From an uncultured Collinsella sp. (GTDB lineage Bacteria; Actinomycetota; Coriobacteriia; Coriobacteriales; Coriobacteriaceae), in assembly GCA_902497065.1 (NCBI GenBank), contig CABVDH010000005.1, forward strand, positions 1 through 64,000: 64,000 nt of DNA. The letters run 5' to 3'. Made by a program: the position numbers and the translations under genes. Numbering within the stretch: the first letter of the stretch is position 1; every line of letters starts with the position of its first letter. A model generated the notes under the pieces. That model ran no database searches and had not been told where the DNA came from. It was given only the letters and a program-made list of their open reading frames with translations. Positions 16,506-24,402 of this stretch are shown here, piece by piece.

Positions 16506-17279
16506 ATGCTGCTCGCTATCGATATGGGAAACACGCAGACGGCCATGGGGCTGTTTGACGGAGACGAGCTGGTGCAGTCGTGGCGTATGCCCACCGACCG
16601 CTCCTATACCGCCGACGAGATCCACGTGCGCCTGATGGGCTTCTTTAAGATGTACGACCTCTCGCTCGGCGCGGTCGACGCGATCGCCTTTGCCGGCGTG
16701 GTGCCGCAGCTCTCGCGCGAGTGGCACGCCGTGGCCGACCGCATTGCCGCGGACGCCATCGTCATCGGGCCGCAGACGGCCGCGGTGACCAAGCTGCGCG
16801 CGGCGCGTCCCCAGGCCGTAGGCGCCGATCGCGTCGCTAACGCCGTTGCGGCCGAAACTTTCTACGGCGCGCCGGCAATCGTGGTGGACTTTGGCACCGC
16901 GACCAATATCGACGTCATCGATGAGGACGGTTATTACATTGGCGGAGCGATCGCGCCGGGCATCCGCATCTCCATGGACGCGCTTGCCGCCCGTGCCGCC
17001 AAGCTCGCCAGCGTGCCGCTCGAGGCGCCCGAGCACGCCATCGGCCGCGATACCGAGGAGTGCATCAAGGTCGGCGCCGTAACGGGCGCCGCCGCCATGG
17101 CCGAGGGCCTGGTCGCGCGCATGAAGCGCGAGCTGGGCCGCGAGGATGCCACCGTTATCGCCACGGGCGGCCTCGCCAGCATCGTCGCCGATTCGACCGA
17201 TGCCTTCGACGTGGTCGACGGGCAGCTCACCATCAAGGGTATCTGCGAAATCTACCGCCGCATGCAGGAGCTGGGATAG
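16506..17279 (+). CDS. coaX: Type III pantothenate kinase
   Basis: A 257-residue enzyme of the ASKHA fold that phosphorylates pantothenate, the first step of coenzyme A synthesis. Visible motifs are LLAIDMGNTQTAMGLF (phosphate loop), GADRVANAVAA, VVDFGTATNIDVID and the AIAPGIRIS segment; the C-terminal ATGG loop completes the nucleotide site. The start is set at ATG 16506 with GGGAG five bases upstream. The frame is open further upstream through the tRNA region, but this cannot be coding. It ends opposite the convergent DUF4143 ATPase gene, separated by a palindrome that may stop both transcripts. Confidence 0.95.
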   Translation: MLLAIDMGNTQTAMGLFDGDELVQSWRMPTDRSYTADEIHVRLMGFFKMYDLSLGAVDAIAFAGVVPQLSREWHAVADRIAADAIVIGPQTAAVTKLRAARPQAVGADRVANAVAAETFYGAPAIVVDFGTATNIDVIDEDGYYIGGAIAPGIRISMDALAARAAKLASVPLEAPEHAIGRDTEECIKVGAVTGAAAMAEGLVARMKRELGREDATVIATGGLASIVADSTDAFDVVDGQLTIKGICEIYRRMQELG

Positions 17280-17332
17280 GACAGGGGCTTAAGTCGAGCA
17301 CGAGCGCGAGCGGCGAACTAGGCAACGCATCG

Positions 17333-17379
17333 GCCCTATTCCTCAAAATCGAAAGATTTTCAGTTTTGAGGAATAGGGC
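17333..17379. repeat. ATTCCTCAAAA palindrome, copy 1 (downstream of the ATPase)
   Basis: A 16-bp inverted repeat, GCCCTATTCCTCAAAA and its complement, around TCGAAAGATTTTCAG. It lies between the convergent ends of coaX and the ATPase gene, 6 bp beyond the ATPase stop. Confidence 0.92.
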
Positions 17380-17385
17380 TTTCTG

Positions 17386-18582
17386 CTAGGCCTCGCCGCA
17401 CAGCCATCTCGCCAGGTCCACGATCTGCACCCCATTGCGGTCCGTGGCCTCGTGATGCGTGCGGGCGAGAATCATCTTGGGGTACGCGTCGCCAATACTC
17501 AGCAGTGGTGAAATCTCGCGTTCAAATGTCTTATCCGAGCTGATGTCGTCGCTCACCTGAATGTAGAGCTTCTCGCTTCGCTTGATTGCTACAAAGTCTA
17601 TTTCCTTTTTATAGAGCACGCCGACGTATACCTCGTATCCGCGGCGCAGCAGCTCGATTGCCACCATGTTCTCGTATACGCGTCCCCAATCCATATCACG
17701 TGTACCGAGCAGCGCGTATTTGAACGCGTGGTCTGCCAGGTAATACTTCTCGCCGCTCTTAAGGTACTTTTTGCCGTGGATGTCGTACCGACGAACTTTA
17801 TAGAAGGCAAACGCATCGCACAGGTACCCCATGTACGTGCCGACCGTCTTGTTCGTTATCTTTAGCCCATCCGCGTTCAAAATATCCGTAATGTTACGTG
17901 CCGACGTTATGTTGGATACGTTGTCCATCATGTAATCGGCAATGCGCAGCAGCGCCGATTCGTTTCTCACGTTATGCCGCTGCACGATATCTCTCACGAT
18001 GAGCGTTTTGAAGACATTGGAGAGATATTGATAACGCTGCTCCTGCAGTGGATAAGGGTAGGAGCCGGACATACCGCCGGTTCTCGCGTACTCATCGAAG
18101 TCGCGGTCGACCTCGCCCTCGTCGCCATAGAGTCGATGCTCCTCAAACGAGAATGGGAAAACCTCGATCTCAAACGTACGCCCCGTAAAGAGCGTCGACA
18201 GATCGCTCGACAGCAAAAAGGCATTCGATCCGGTAATGAATATGTCGTACTGCTCGGATGAGTGGAGGCTGTTGATCGCACGCTCAAAACCGTCGCACAT
18301 CTGAACTTCATCGATAAGCAGAAAGTTTTGTTTGCCGGACACTCGATGCTCTTTTACATAGGCGAGCAGCGCGTGATACTCGAGCAGATTCTCGAACTCA
18401 TCGAGGTTGTAGTTGATATGGATGACATTCGAATTGGACAGATTTGCCTCCACGTAATCGCGGAGGGCCTCGAGCAATTTTGATTTACCGCTACGACGGA
18501 TGCCCGTGATGACCTTGATGTCCGGCACGCCAATAAGGCTCGTCAACGTGTCCATATATGACGTTCTATTGATGAGTTTCAT
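17386..18582 (-). CDS. AAA ATPase with DUF4143 C-terminal domain
   Basis: A 398-residue protein of the AAA_14/DUF4143 family, common in gut bacteria and of unproven function; some members are discussed as DNA-acting or toxin-antitoxin-like. The N-terminal P-loop is GIRRSGKSKLL (27-37). Walker B is FLLIDEVQ (about 88-95), followed by a sensor ITGSNAFLLSS and TGRTFEIEVFPFSFEE. The DUF4143 half has the ENMVAIELLRRGYEV segment followed by KEIDFVAIKR, a PD-(D/E)xK-like core (ID...K). Codon use is less GC-biased than that of its neighbours. One palindrome copy follows it and two precede it, one only 27 bp before the start codon. It is monocistronic. Confidence 0.9.
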   Translation of the reverse strand: MKLINRTSYMDTLTSLIGVPDIKVITGIRRSGKSKLLEALRDYVEANLSNSNVIHINYNLDEFENLLEYHALLAYVKEHRVSGKQNFLLIDEVQMCDGFERAINSLHSSEQYDIFITGSNAFLLSSDLSTLFTGRTFEIEVFPFSFEEHRLYGDEGEVDRDFDEYARTGGMSGSYPYPLQEQRYQYLSNVFKTLIVRDIVQRHNVRNESALLRIADYMMDNVSNITSARNITDILNADGLKITNKTVGTYMGYLCDAFAFYKVRRYDIHGKKYLKSGEKYYLADHAFKYALLGTRDMDWGRVYENMVAIELLRRGYEVYVGVLYKKEIDFVAIKRSEKLYIQVSDDISSDKTFEREISPLLSIGDAYPKMILARTHHEATDRNGVQIVDLARWLCGEA

Positions 18583-18608
18583 TGGGGCCTCCTCGCGGTC
18601 TTTTATCG

Positions 18609-18649
18609 CTATTCCTCAAAATTGAAAAATTTTCAGTTTTGAGGAATAG
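18609..18649. repeat. ATTCCTCAAAA palindrome, copy 2 (5' of the ATPase)
   Basis: CTATTCCTCAAAA and its exact complement flank a 15-base centre. It lies 27 bp upstream of the ATPase start codon, in its leader or promoter. Confidence 0.92.
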
Positions 18650-18693
18650 GCTCTATAGCGAATATACCTCGCGAAAGACCGAGCTGCCTTAAT

Positions 18694-18736
18694 CCTATTC
18701 CTCAAAAACGAAAATTTTTCAGTTTTGAGGAATAGG
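18694..18736. repeat. ATTCCTCAAAA palindrome, copy 3
   Basis: CCTATTCCTCAAAA and its exact complement with an ACGAAAATTTTTCAG centre, 45 bp beyond copy 2. It lies between the ATPase leader and the terminator of the BirA-like gene. Confidence 0.92.
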
Positions 18737-18767
18737 GCGCTGGCAACCCATTCCCCAGATAGGCGAA

Positions 18768-18795
18768 ACCCTCCCCGGCACAGGCCGAGGAGGGT
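18768..18795 (-). terminator. Terminator downstream of the BirA-like gene
   Basis: Read on the minus strand, ACCCTCC...GGAGGGT with an inner CGGC/GCCG stem is followed by TTTCG. It lies 40 bp after the stop at 18835. The T-run is short. Confidence 0.55.
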
Positions 18796-18834
18796 CTTGT
18801 TGTCATGTCTATCTTTGGGCGCGAACGCCCCGCG

Positions 18835-19536
18835 CTACAGCCCGCGAATTCGTACGGCCTCGGGCGGAAACTCCTGCTCGCCGGCATCGGTCTTGATGGT
18901 CGCGCGGCCCCAGATGTCCAGGCCCGCAAACGCACCGACCGCAAGCGGCAAACCGTTGGGCGACACCGCCGCAACTTGGCGGCCCAGCAGCGGCACCATG
19001 TCGAAGTACTCGCCCAGCACGGGAGCCAGCGGCCCTGCGGCGCCTTGCGGCGTGTTGGCAACAACCGCCCAGGCGTCCACGCGGGCCAGCATGGCGGCGG
19101 CCAGCGCCTCGACCAGCGCTTCGTCAGCCACATCCACACCGAGCTCGCTCAACGCCGAACGCTCAATATCCACCGTCACGGCACCGAACATGCCCGCAGC
19201 ACCGGCACCACCGTTGACGGCGACGCGCGCGAACGACGTCTCAAACGCGGGCGCGCCGCACACAATGTCGCTCGGCCACTGGATACCCACCTTACCGGCA
19301 AGGCCCAACCCCGGCGTCGAAGCCGTGCCCACGAGCGCGTCCATCATGCCCATCGCAGCCACAAACGGCAGGCCGTGGAAGGCATGCATGTTCACATCGG
19401 GGCGCACGACCAGCGAAAACATCAGCGATGCATCGCCCGCGCTCCACGCGCACCAGCCCGCGGACATGCCCTCGCGGCCCGCGTCGCGCGCCGCGTCGAG
19501 CTCGGTGCCAGCGACAACAGCATTCATCTCGATCAT
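18835..19536 (-). CDS. BirA-like biotin/lipoate ligase-fold protein
   Basis: A 233-residue protein that resembles the catalytic and C-terminal parts of biotin-protein ligase. MFSLVVRPDVNMHAFHGLPF followed by VAAMGMMDAL corresponds to the SxxLRP...LPLxxAxA region. GLAGKVGIQWPSDIVCGAPAF matches the KWPNDI...KI(A/G)GIL region, with changes. The end (GAFAGLDIWGRATIKTDAGE) matches the small SH3-like domain of BirA. The N-terminal GRGRxGR biotin loop is altered to GREGMSAGW. There is no N-terminal HTH. It starts beside the folP-folK stop and is probably co-transcribed. Function as a true biotin ligase is uncertain. Confidence 0.65.
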   Translation of the reverse strand: MIEMNAVVAGTELDAARDAGREGMSAGWCAWSAGDASLMFSLVVRPDVNMHAFHGLPFVAAMGMMDALVGTASTPGLGLAGKVGIQWPSDIVCGAPAFETSFARVAVNGGAGAAGMFGAVTVDIERSALSELGVDVADEALVEALAAAMLARVDAWAVVANTPQGAAGPLAPVLGEYFDMVPLLGRQVAAVSPNGLPLAVGAFAGLDIWGRATIKTDAGEQEFPPEAVRIRGL

Positions 19537-21279
19537 CTACATACGCCCCAATTCGCCCACGATATGGCCCACGCGATCCTCGGGCTCCTTGACCTCGACG
19601 CCGTTGTAGCGGAAGAACCGCGCCGGGTCGTGCATCAGGTCCTCGAGCGGCACCAGCACAAAGTCGCGCTCGCCAATGAGCGGATGCGGCAGGCGCAGCT
19701 TTTTGCCGCCGTGGGTCTCGCCGTCCATCCACAGCAGGTCCAGGTCGATGGTGCGCGGGCCGTTGGCCTTGGCCTTCTTGGAGCGGTCGCGCCCCAGCTC
19801 GGCCTCAATCTTCATGAGCTCGTCAAGCAGCACCAACGGCGCCAGCTCGGTCTTAATCTCGATGACGGCGTTGGCAAACGCGTCCTGGCGCGTCTCGTAG
19901 GCCGGCTCGCTCTCGTAGATCTTGGAGGAGTTGGACACGCAGGTGAGTGGAATCTCGGCGATCATGTCGCGCGCGGCGCGGATGTTGTCGCAACGATGCC
20001 CCAGGTTGGAGCCCACGGCCACAAACGCACGGCGCGGCTGCGGCTTGGCGACGGCCCAGTAACCGTTCAGGAACTGCGCAAAGCCCGCGACGTCGTGCAC
20101 GCGCACGATGTTGGCACCAGCCTGGATAGCACCCAGGCACACGCCAAACGTGGCGGCATCGCGCGCGGCGGCCTCGGTCACGCCCGAGACAGCGCCCACA
20201 AAACGCTTGCGCGACACGGCGCACATGAGCGGATAGCCCAGTGACGCCATCTTGGCAGTCTCGCGCTGGATGACGATGTCCTCGTTAGCCGACTTACCAA
20301 AGCCCGGGCCAGGATCGATGCAGATGCGGTCGCGCGACACGCCGGCATGGATGAGCGTGCGGGCCTGGTCGGACAGAAAACCCATAACGCGGCGCATGAT
20401 GGGCGCCGAATCGGGCAGGGTGAAGCGGCGGAGCTGCGAGGTGGGCACGTAGGCTTCCTCGCGGCGGGCGCTGCGCCGCATCATGGCGGCCAGGCGGTCA
20501 TTGGACTCCGATGCGGCCTCGGTGGCTGCGGGCGCGGCCTCGGGCGCGGGCGCGACGGTCTCGGCGGCAGTAGCCTGCTCGGCGGCCGGCGTCTCCTGCT
20601 CGCTTGAAGGCTCGGACGTGGGCTCCGGTTCGCCAAACGGCAACGAGGGCTGCACCACGCCGCCCGGCAGCTTGGCCTCCGTCTTGGGCTCGCCCAGCAG
20701 CTTGCCACGACGGCGGCGGGCAGGCTTCTCGGCCTCGCGCGCAGCCTCGGCGGCCGCCTCGCGCGCCTTCTCGGCAACAAACGCCGCGGCAGAGGTATCG
20801 AGCTGCACCGTTGCATGCGTGCGAGCGGGCGCAGCGACCTCGCCGGCGTGCATCACGATGACGCCGCAGGTGCTCGTCGCGACAAACTCGACCATCTTGG
20901 GATCGGTGAAGCCCGTCACGTCGTTGACGATCGAGGCGCCGCAGCGCACGGCCGCCTTGGCAACCGCCACGTGGCGCGTATCGATCGAGACGATGGCGCC
21001 CTCTTTGGCCAGCGCGCGCACCACGGGCAGCACGCGACGTGCCTCTTCGTCGGGGTTGACCGGGGTAAAGCCGGGGCGCGTGGACTCGCCGCCCACGTCG
21101 ATGATGTCGGCGCCGGCGTCGAGCATCGCCAGGCCGTGCTCGATGGCGGCATCCGAGTCGAAGTGTTCCCCGCCGTCGCTAAACGAATCGGGCGTCACGT
21201 TGAGGACGCCCATGATGCGCGGGCGGTCAAAGCTGAGCTCGTACTTTCCGCACCGCCATGTCTTGCTATCGTTCGCCAT
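19537..21279 (-). CDS. folP-folK: Fused dihydropteroate synthase-HPPK with a large insertion in the DHPS barrel
   Basis: A 580-residue bifunctional folate enzyme. DHPS: IMGVLNVTPDSFSDGG (22-37), DVGGESTRPG (61-70), IVNDVTG (117-123), IVMHAGEV (141-148), then after the insertion IMRRVMGFL and ICIDPGPGFGKS (319-330) and the SRKRF pterin/PABA loop (356-360). HPPK: AFVAVGSNLGHR (418-429) and GPRTIDLDLLWMDG near the end. Residues ~148-292 interrupt the DHPS loop after MHAGE with an Ala/Glu/Pro-rich, partly basic (ARRRRGK) segment absent from ordinary DHPS (about 270 residues). Start: two ATGs follow AGGAGG; the second (21279) has the normal 6-base spacing. Its neighbour is the BirA-like gene. Confidence 0.95.
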   Translation of the reverse strand: MANDSKTWRCGKYELSFDRPRIMGVLNVTPDSFSDGGEHFDSDAAIEHGLAMLDAGADIIDVGGESTRPGFTPVNPDEEARRVLPVVRALAKEGAIVSIDTRHVAVAKAAVRCGASIVNDVTGFTDPKMVEFVATSTCGVIVMHAGEVAAPARTHATVQLDTSAAAFVAEKAREAAAEAAREAEKPARRRRGKLLGEPKTEAKLPGGVVQPSLPFGEPEPTSEPSSEQETPAAEQATAAETVAPAPEAAPAATEAASESNDRLAAMMRRSARREEAYVPTSQLRRFTLPDSAPIMRRVMGFLSDQARTLIHAGVSRDRICIDPGPGFGKSANEDIVIQRETAKMASLGYPLMCAVSRKRFVGAVSGVTEAAARDAATFGVCLGAIQAGANIVRVHDVAGFAQFLNGYWAVAKPQPRRAFVAVGSNLGHRCDNIRAARDMIAEIPLTCVSNSSKIYESEPAYETRQDAFANAVIEIKTELAPLVLLDELMKIEAELGRDRSKKAKANGPRTIDLDLLWMDGETHGGKKLRLPHPLIGERDFVLVPLEDLMHDPARFFRYNGVEVKEPEDRVGHIVGELGRM

Positions 21280-21373
21280 GAACATCCTCCTAAAATGCCC
21301 GCGCCACCGCGCTCGGGCACAGGCGGCGGGGTTGCTTTGCAATCAGTCTTTCTATTGTATCCGCGCACGCGGG

Positions 21374-22126
21374 CTAGAACGCAAACGCTGCCGCGATGTC
21401 GCAAGAAATCAGCAGGTCGGCATTTGCATCCTGATCGGTGGGAGCAAGATTGCAAATGGCCAGGGTATCGCCGGTAAAGTAGCGCGTAAGGCCCGCCGCC
21501 GGATACACCACGAGCGAGGTCCCGCCCACAATGAGGGCATCGGCCGCGGCGATGGCGGCAACGGCACCGGTCAGCACGTGCTCGTCGAGCGGCTCCTCGT
21601 AGAGCACCACATCGGGCTTAATGCGCCCGCCGCACGCGGGGCACACGGGCACGCCCGCGGCATCCTCGTGCTCGCGCGCGCAAATCCATTCGGCGTTGTA
21701 GACCGCGCCGCATGTCTGACAGATATTGCGGTGGACCGAGCCATGCAGCTCAAACACGCGCTGCGAGCCGGCCGCCTGATGCAGGCCGTCGATATTTTGC
21801 GTCACCACGGCATCGAGCTTGCCGGCGCGCTCCAGCTCCGCCAGCTTGGCGTGGCAGTGGTTGGGCTTGGCGTTAAGGGCGATCATCTTGGTCCGGTAGA
21901 AGTCGAAAAACTCGGCCGGATGTGCCTCGTAAAAGCTATGCGAGAGCATGGTCTCGGGCGGATAGGCAAACTGCTGGTGATACAGGCCGTCCACGCTGCG
22001 GAAATCGGGGATGCCACTCGCCGTGGAAACACCCGCGCCGCCAAAGAAGACCACGCGCTTGTGGGTGTCAAACAGATCCGCCAGCGCGGCGGAGGCCTGC
22101 CTGGGGTCCGATATTGCCTGCGTCAT
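21374..22126 (-). CDS. cobB: NAD-dependent protein deacylase (sirtuin)
   Basis: A 250-residue class Sir2 enzyme that removes acyl groups from lysines using NAD+. The NAD site is FFGGAGVSTASGIPDFRS (near the start). VTQNIDGLHQAAGS and ELHGSVH supply the catalytic His. The zinc ribbon is CQTCGAVY followed by CPACGG about 25 residues later. The C-terminal VVYPAAGL...ICNLAPTDQD part closes the Rossmann fold. ATG 22126 has GGAGGA at good spacing; the longer upstream frame lacks support. It is transcribed divergently from exoA. Metabolic NAD signalling is a likely role, and its targets are unknown. Confidence 0.95.
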   Translation of the reverse strand: MTQAISDPRQASAALADLFDTHKRVVFFGGAGVSTASGIPDFRSVDGLYHQQFAYPPETMLSHSFYEAHPAEFFDFYRTKMIALNAKPNHCHAKLAELERAGKLDAVVTQNIDGLHQAAGSQRVFELHGSVHRNICQTCGAVYNAEWICAREHEDAAGVPVCPACGGRIKPDVVLYEEPLDEHVLTGAVAAIAAADALIVGGTSLVVYPAAGLTRYFTGDTLAICNLAPTDQDANADLLISCDIAAAFAF

Positions 22127-22239
22127 ATGAGTCCTCCGTCCGTGTCTCCGGGACGGCGGCGTTCGCACTATCACTCGCGGACTCCGCCCCGCTCTTGTTG
22201 CGTTAATCTTAAGCCTGCCAACCCCGTCGAAAGGACACC

Positions 22240-23052
22240 ATGCCTCAGACTTACACTTTCGCCTCGTGGAACGTCAACGGCCTGCGCGCCGTGCTCAAAA
22301 AGGACCCGAGCTTTATCCAGATCGCGCAAGAACTCGACGTCGATATCCTGGCGTTGCAAGAGACCAAGTTGCAAGAAGGCCAGGTTGATATTGACCTGCC
22401 CGGCTATCACCAAACCTGGAGCTACGCCGAGCGTAAAGGCTATTCGGGCACTGCGGTCTTTAGCCGCCAGGAACCGCTGCGCGTGCTGCACGCCGACGCA
22501 CTGCTACCCTACGCCGGCGAGGCGGCCGAGCTCGTCGCCCAAGCCGCAACCGAGGGCCGCGTCTGCGCGCTCGAGTTCGACAAGTTTTGGTTTGTGGATG
22601 TCTACACGCCTAACGCCCAAAATGAGCTCGCGCGCATCGATGTACGCATGGCCTGGGACGATGCCTATCGCGACTTTTTGAGCGCACTTGAACGCGAGAC
22701 CGGTAAGCCCGTCGTAACCTGCGGCGACTTTAACGTGGCGCACGAGGAGATCGACCTTAAGAACCCCAAGTCCAACCGCGGCAACGCAGGCTTTTCGGAC
22801 GAGGAACGCGGCAAGTTTACCGAGCTGCTCAACGCCGGCTTTACCGATACCTGGCGCGCGGCAAACCCCGACGTCGAGGGCGTCTACAGCTGGTGGAGCT
22901 ACCGCTTTAATGCCCGCAAGAACAACGCAGGCTGGCGCATCGACTACTTCCTGGTAAGCGATGCAATCGCCGACAACGTACGCGACACCGGCATCCGCGG
23001 CGACATCTTTGGCAGCGACCACTGCCCCGTCACCCTCGCCCTGGAGCTCTAG
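22240..23052 (+). CDS. xthA: Exodeoxyribonuclease III / AP endonuclease
   Basis: A 270-residue endonuclease/exonuclease/phosphatase-fold enzyme of base excision repair. Motifs: FASWNVNGLRAVLKK at the N terminus, DILALQETKLQEGQ (metal-binding Glu), VVTCGDFNVAHEEIDL (catalytic Asp-Asn), YSWWSYRFNARKNNAGWRIDYFLVS and the terminal GSDHCPVTLAL with the catalytic Asp-His pair. ATG at 22240 is preceded by AAAGGA. The gene stands alone and is followed at once by composite repeat locus 2. Confidence 0.96.
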   Translation: MPQTYTFASWNVNGLRAVLKKDPSFIQIAQELDVDILALQETKLQEGQVDIDLPGYHQTWSYAERKGYSGTAVFSRQEPLRVLHADALLPYAGEAAELVAQAATEGRVCALEFDKFWFVDVYTPNAQNELARIDVRMAWDDAYRDFLSALERETGKPVVTCGDFNVAHEEIDLKNPKSNRGNAGFSDEERGKFTELLNAGFTDTWRAANPDVEGVYSWWSYRFNARKNNAGWRIDYFLVSDAIADNVRDTGIRGDIFGSDHCPVTLALEL

Positions 23053-23127
23053 CCCCCAGCTGATCCCTCGGGGACGGAGGAAAACGGATGATTTTGGGCC
23101 TCGTGGGGGCATCCGCATAATCCGCCC

Positions 23128-23287
23128 GCCACGAAACGCATCCATCTACTACGTTTAGGCCACCGCCCTCAACCACAACGAACTATGCAAAAAGAAAACC
23201 GCAGGTAGAAAGCCTGCGGTTTTTCATGAAATGCGGGTGTGGTTGGGGGTATCGGGTTAAACGTAGTAGATGGCCCGGTTTCGTGGC
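23128..23287. repeat. Composite repeat locus 2, part A (inverted copy)
   Basis: 160 bp, like part A at 6611. The arms at 23128-23156 and 23259-23287 carry GCCACGAAAC and ATCTACTACGTTT. The inner hairpin GAAAACCGCAGG...CCTGCGGTTTTTC lies at about 23195-23226. The loop sequence and the right arm read as the reverse complement of locus 1, so this copy is inverted. A GGGGACGGAGGAAAACGGAT box (about 23070-23089) precedes it, in the opposite sense to locus 1. Confidence 0.9.
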
Positions 23288-23379
23288 GAGCACCCCCAAC
23301 GACCCCTTAGGGACGGGGGGTGAACGGATCATTTTGGCCCTCTGAGGTCAGTGACGACAGCCATATAGGCCGGCCCGTT

Positions 23380-23534
23380 CAAAACCATGCCGGTTTACGG
23401 GGCTAAATCGTGAACCTCCAACCACACGCAACTTGGGAATAATAAAACCGCAGGTAGACGACTCGCCTATTTTCGAAAAATGACGGTATGGTCGGTCTAT
23501 GCCAATCTGGCCCCGTAAACCGGCATGGTTTTGA
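23380..23534. repeat. Composite repeat locus 2, part B (inverted copy)
   Basis: The arms CAAAACCATGCCGG and TTTACGGGGC (23380-23404) are mirrored at 23510-23534. Internal GAACCTCC and TATGGTCGG words match part B of locus 1 in reverse. The inner hairpin (ACCGCAGGTAGAC...) has decayed. It lies 93 bp after part A; the total A-to-B span is 407 bp, the same as at locus 1. Confidence 0.86.
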
Positions 23535-23579
23535 AATGGCACCGTAGCAGTATTGGTTCTTGTCCCGGCGCAGCCTGCC

Positions 23580-24278
23580 CTACAGCCCGTATTTCACGAC
23601 AACACGGTTGATGCGGCGGCACCACGGCTTGTACAGGGCAGCCAAAAACACGCAGGTCGCAAGGCCGTGTGTGATATCGAACGGCACTGCCGTAGCAAGG
23701 CGCGCCACGGCGCCCGCCCACGTGAGCGGCTGCACAAAGCCGATAATGTCATACGCGTTGATCACGACGCCATAGAGCAGGCACGAAGCAAAGCCATACG
23801 CCAGCAGCGCCGGCATGCGCACGGTGCCATCGGCGCGGTCAAACGCACCCGCATGCGCCAGTGCGCCACCGATATAGCCCACCAGACCCCAGGCATACAT
23901 CTGCCATGGCGTCCACATGCCCTGACCAAAAAAGAAATTGCTGGTCAACGCCGCCAACGCGCCAACCATAAAGCCGTTGCGTCGGCCAAGCGTCGCCCCC
24001 GCGATAATGGCGATGGCACTCACGGGCTTAAAGTCGGGAATGGGCCCGAACAGGATGCGCCCCGCCGCGGCCAACGCCGCCAGCACCAGCGTGGGCATGA
24101 TCTGGCGCAGGCCCGGGCGCGACGCCTCGTAGCCCGCAAAGAACAGCGCAAGCACGAGCGCCACCACAACCAGCATGGCAAGCGCCGCCTGCTCAACGCC
24201 CGCCAGCAACGCCGCAGCCATCACCGCCGGCACCGCCAGCAGCAGCGGGATCTCCATATGTTGCAATGCACGCGACAA
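23580..24278 (-). CDS. ECF transporter substrate-binding (S) component
   Basis: A 232-residue membrane protein with 6-8 predicted helices. PIPDFKPVSAIAIIAGATLG, then GFMVGALAALTSNFFFGQGMWTPWQMYAWGL, is the signature of an S-component family found in actinobacteria and clostridia and linked in some species to cobalamin uptake (CbrT). The substrate here is inference. S components work with a shared EcfA-A'-T module; such a module lies about 6 kb away at 29985-32323, on the same strand. An extra hydrophobic N-terminal part (first ~55 residues) precedes the core. It converges on exoA across repeat locus 2. Confidence 0.8.
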   Translation of the reverse strand: MSRALQHMEIPLLLAVPAVMAAALLAGVEQAALAMLVVVALVLALFFAGYEASRPGLRQIMPTLVLAALAAAGRILFGPIPDFKPVSAIAIIAGATLGRRNGFMVGALAALTSNFFFGQGMWTPWQMYAWGLVGYIGGALAHAGAFDRADGTVRMPALLAYGFASCLLYGVVINAYDIIGFVQPLTWAGAVARLATAVPFDITHGLATCVFLAALYKPWCRRINRVVVKYGL

Positions 24279-24331
24279 CGGCAGCCTCCATCAGACAAAT
24301 GCCCGTACATGGTAGCACGCGCAAAATAGAA

Positions 24332-24353
24332 GCCGACCAGTCCCCCGGTCGGC
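24332..24353 (-). terminator. Terminator downstream of the small membrane protein gene
   Basis: On the minus strand GCCGACC-GGGGGACT-GGTCGGC is followed by TTCTATTTTG. It lies between the gene ending at 24403 and the S-component gene. Confidence 0.75.
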
Positions 24354-24402
24354 CCCGACAGCCATTCGTCTGTTACGCCCGCTGCACAAGCGGCACCAAG
24401 CT

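Noticed and set aside
17333..18737. Palindromes around the ATPase read as a CRISPR-like array
   Set aside because: Only three copies, palindromic, with irregular spacing (one gap contains the gene) and no cas genes.
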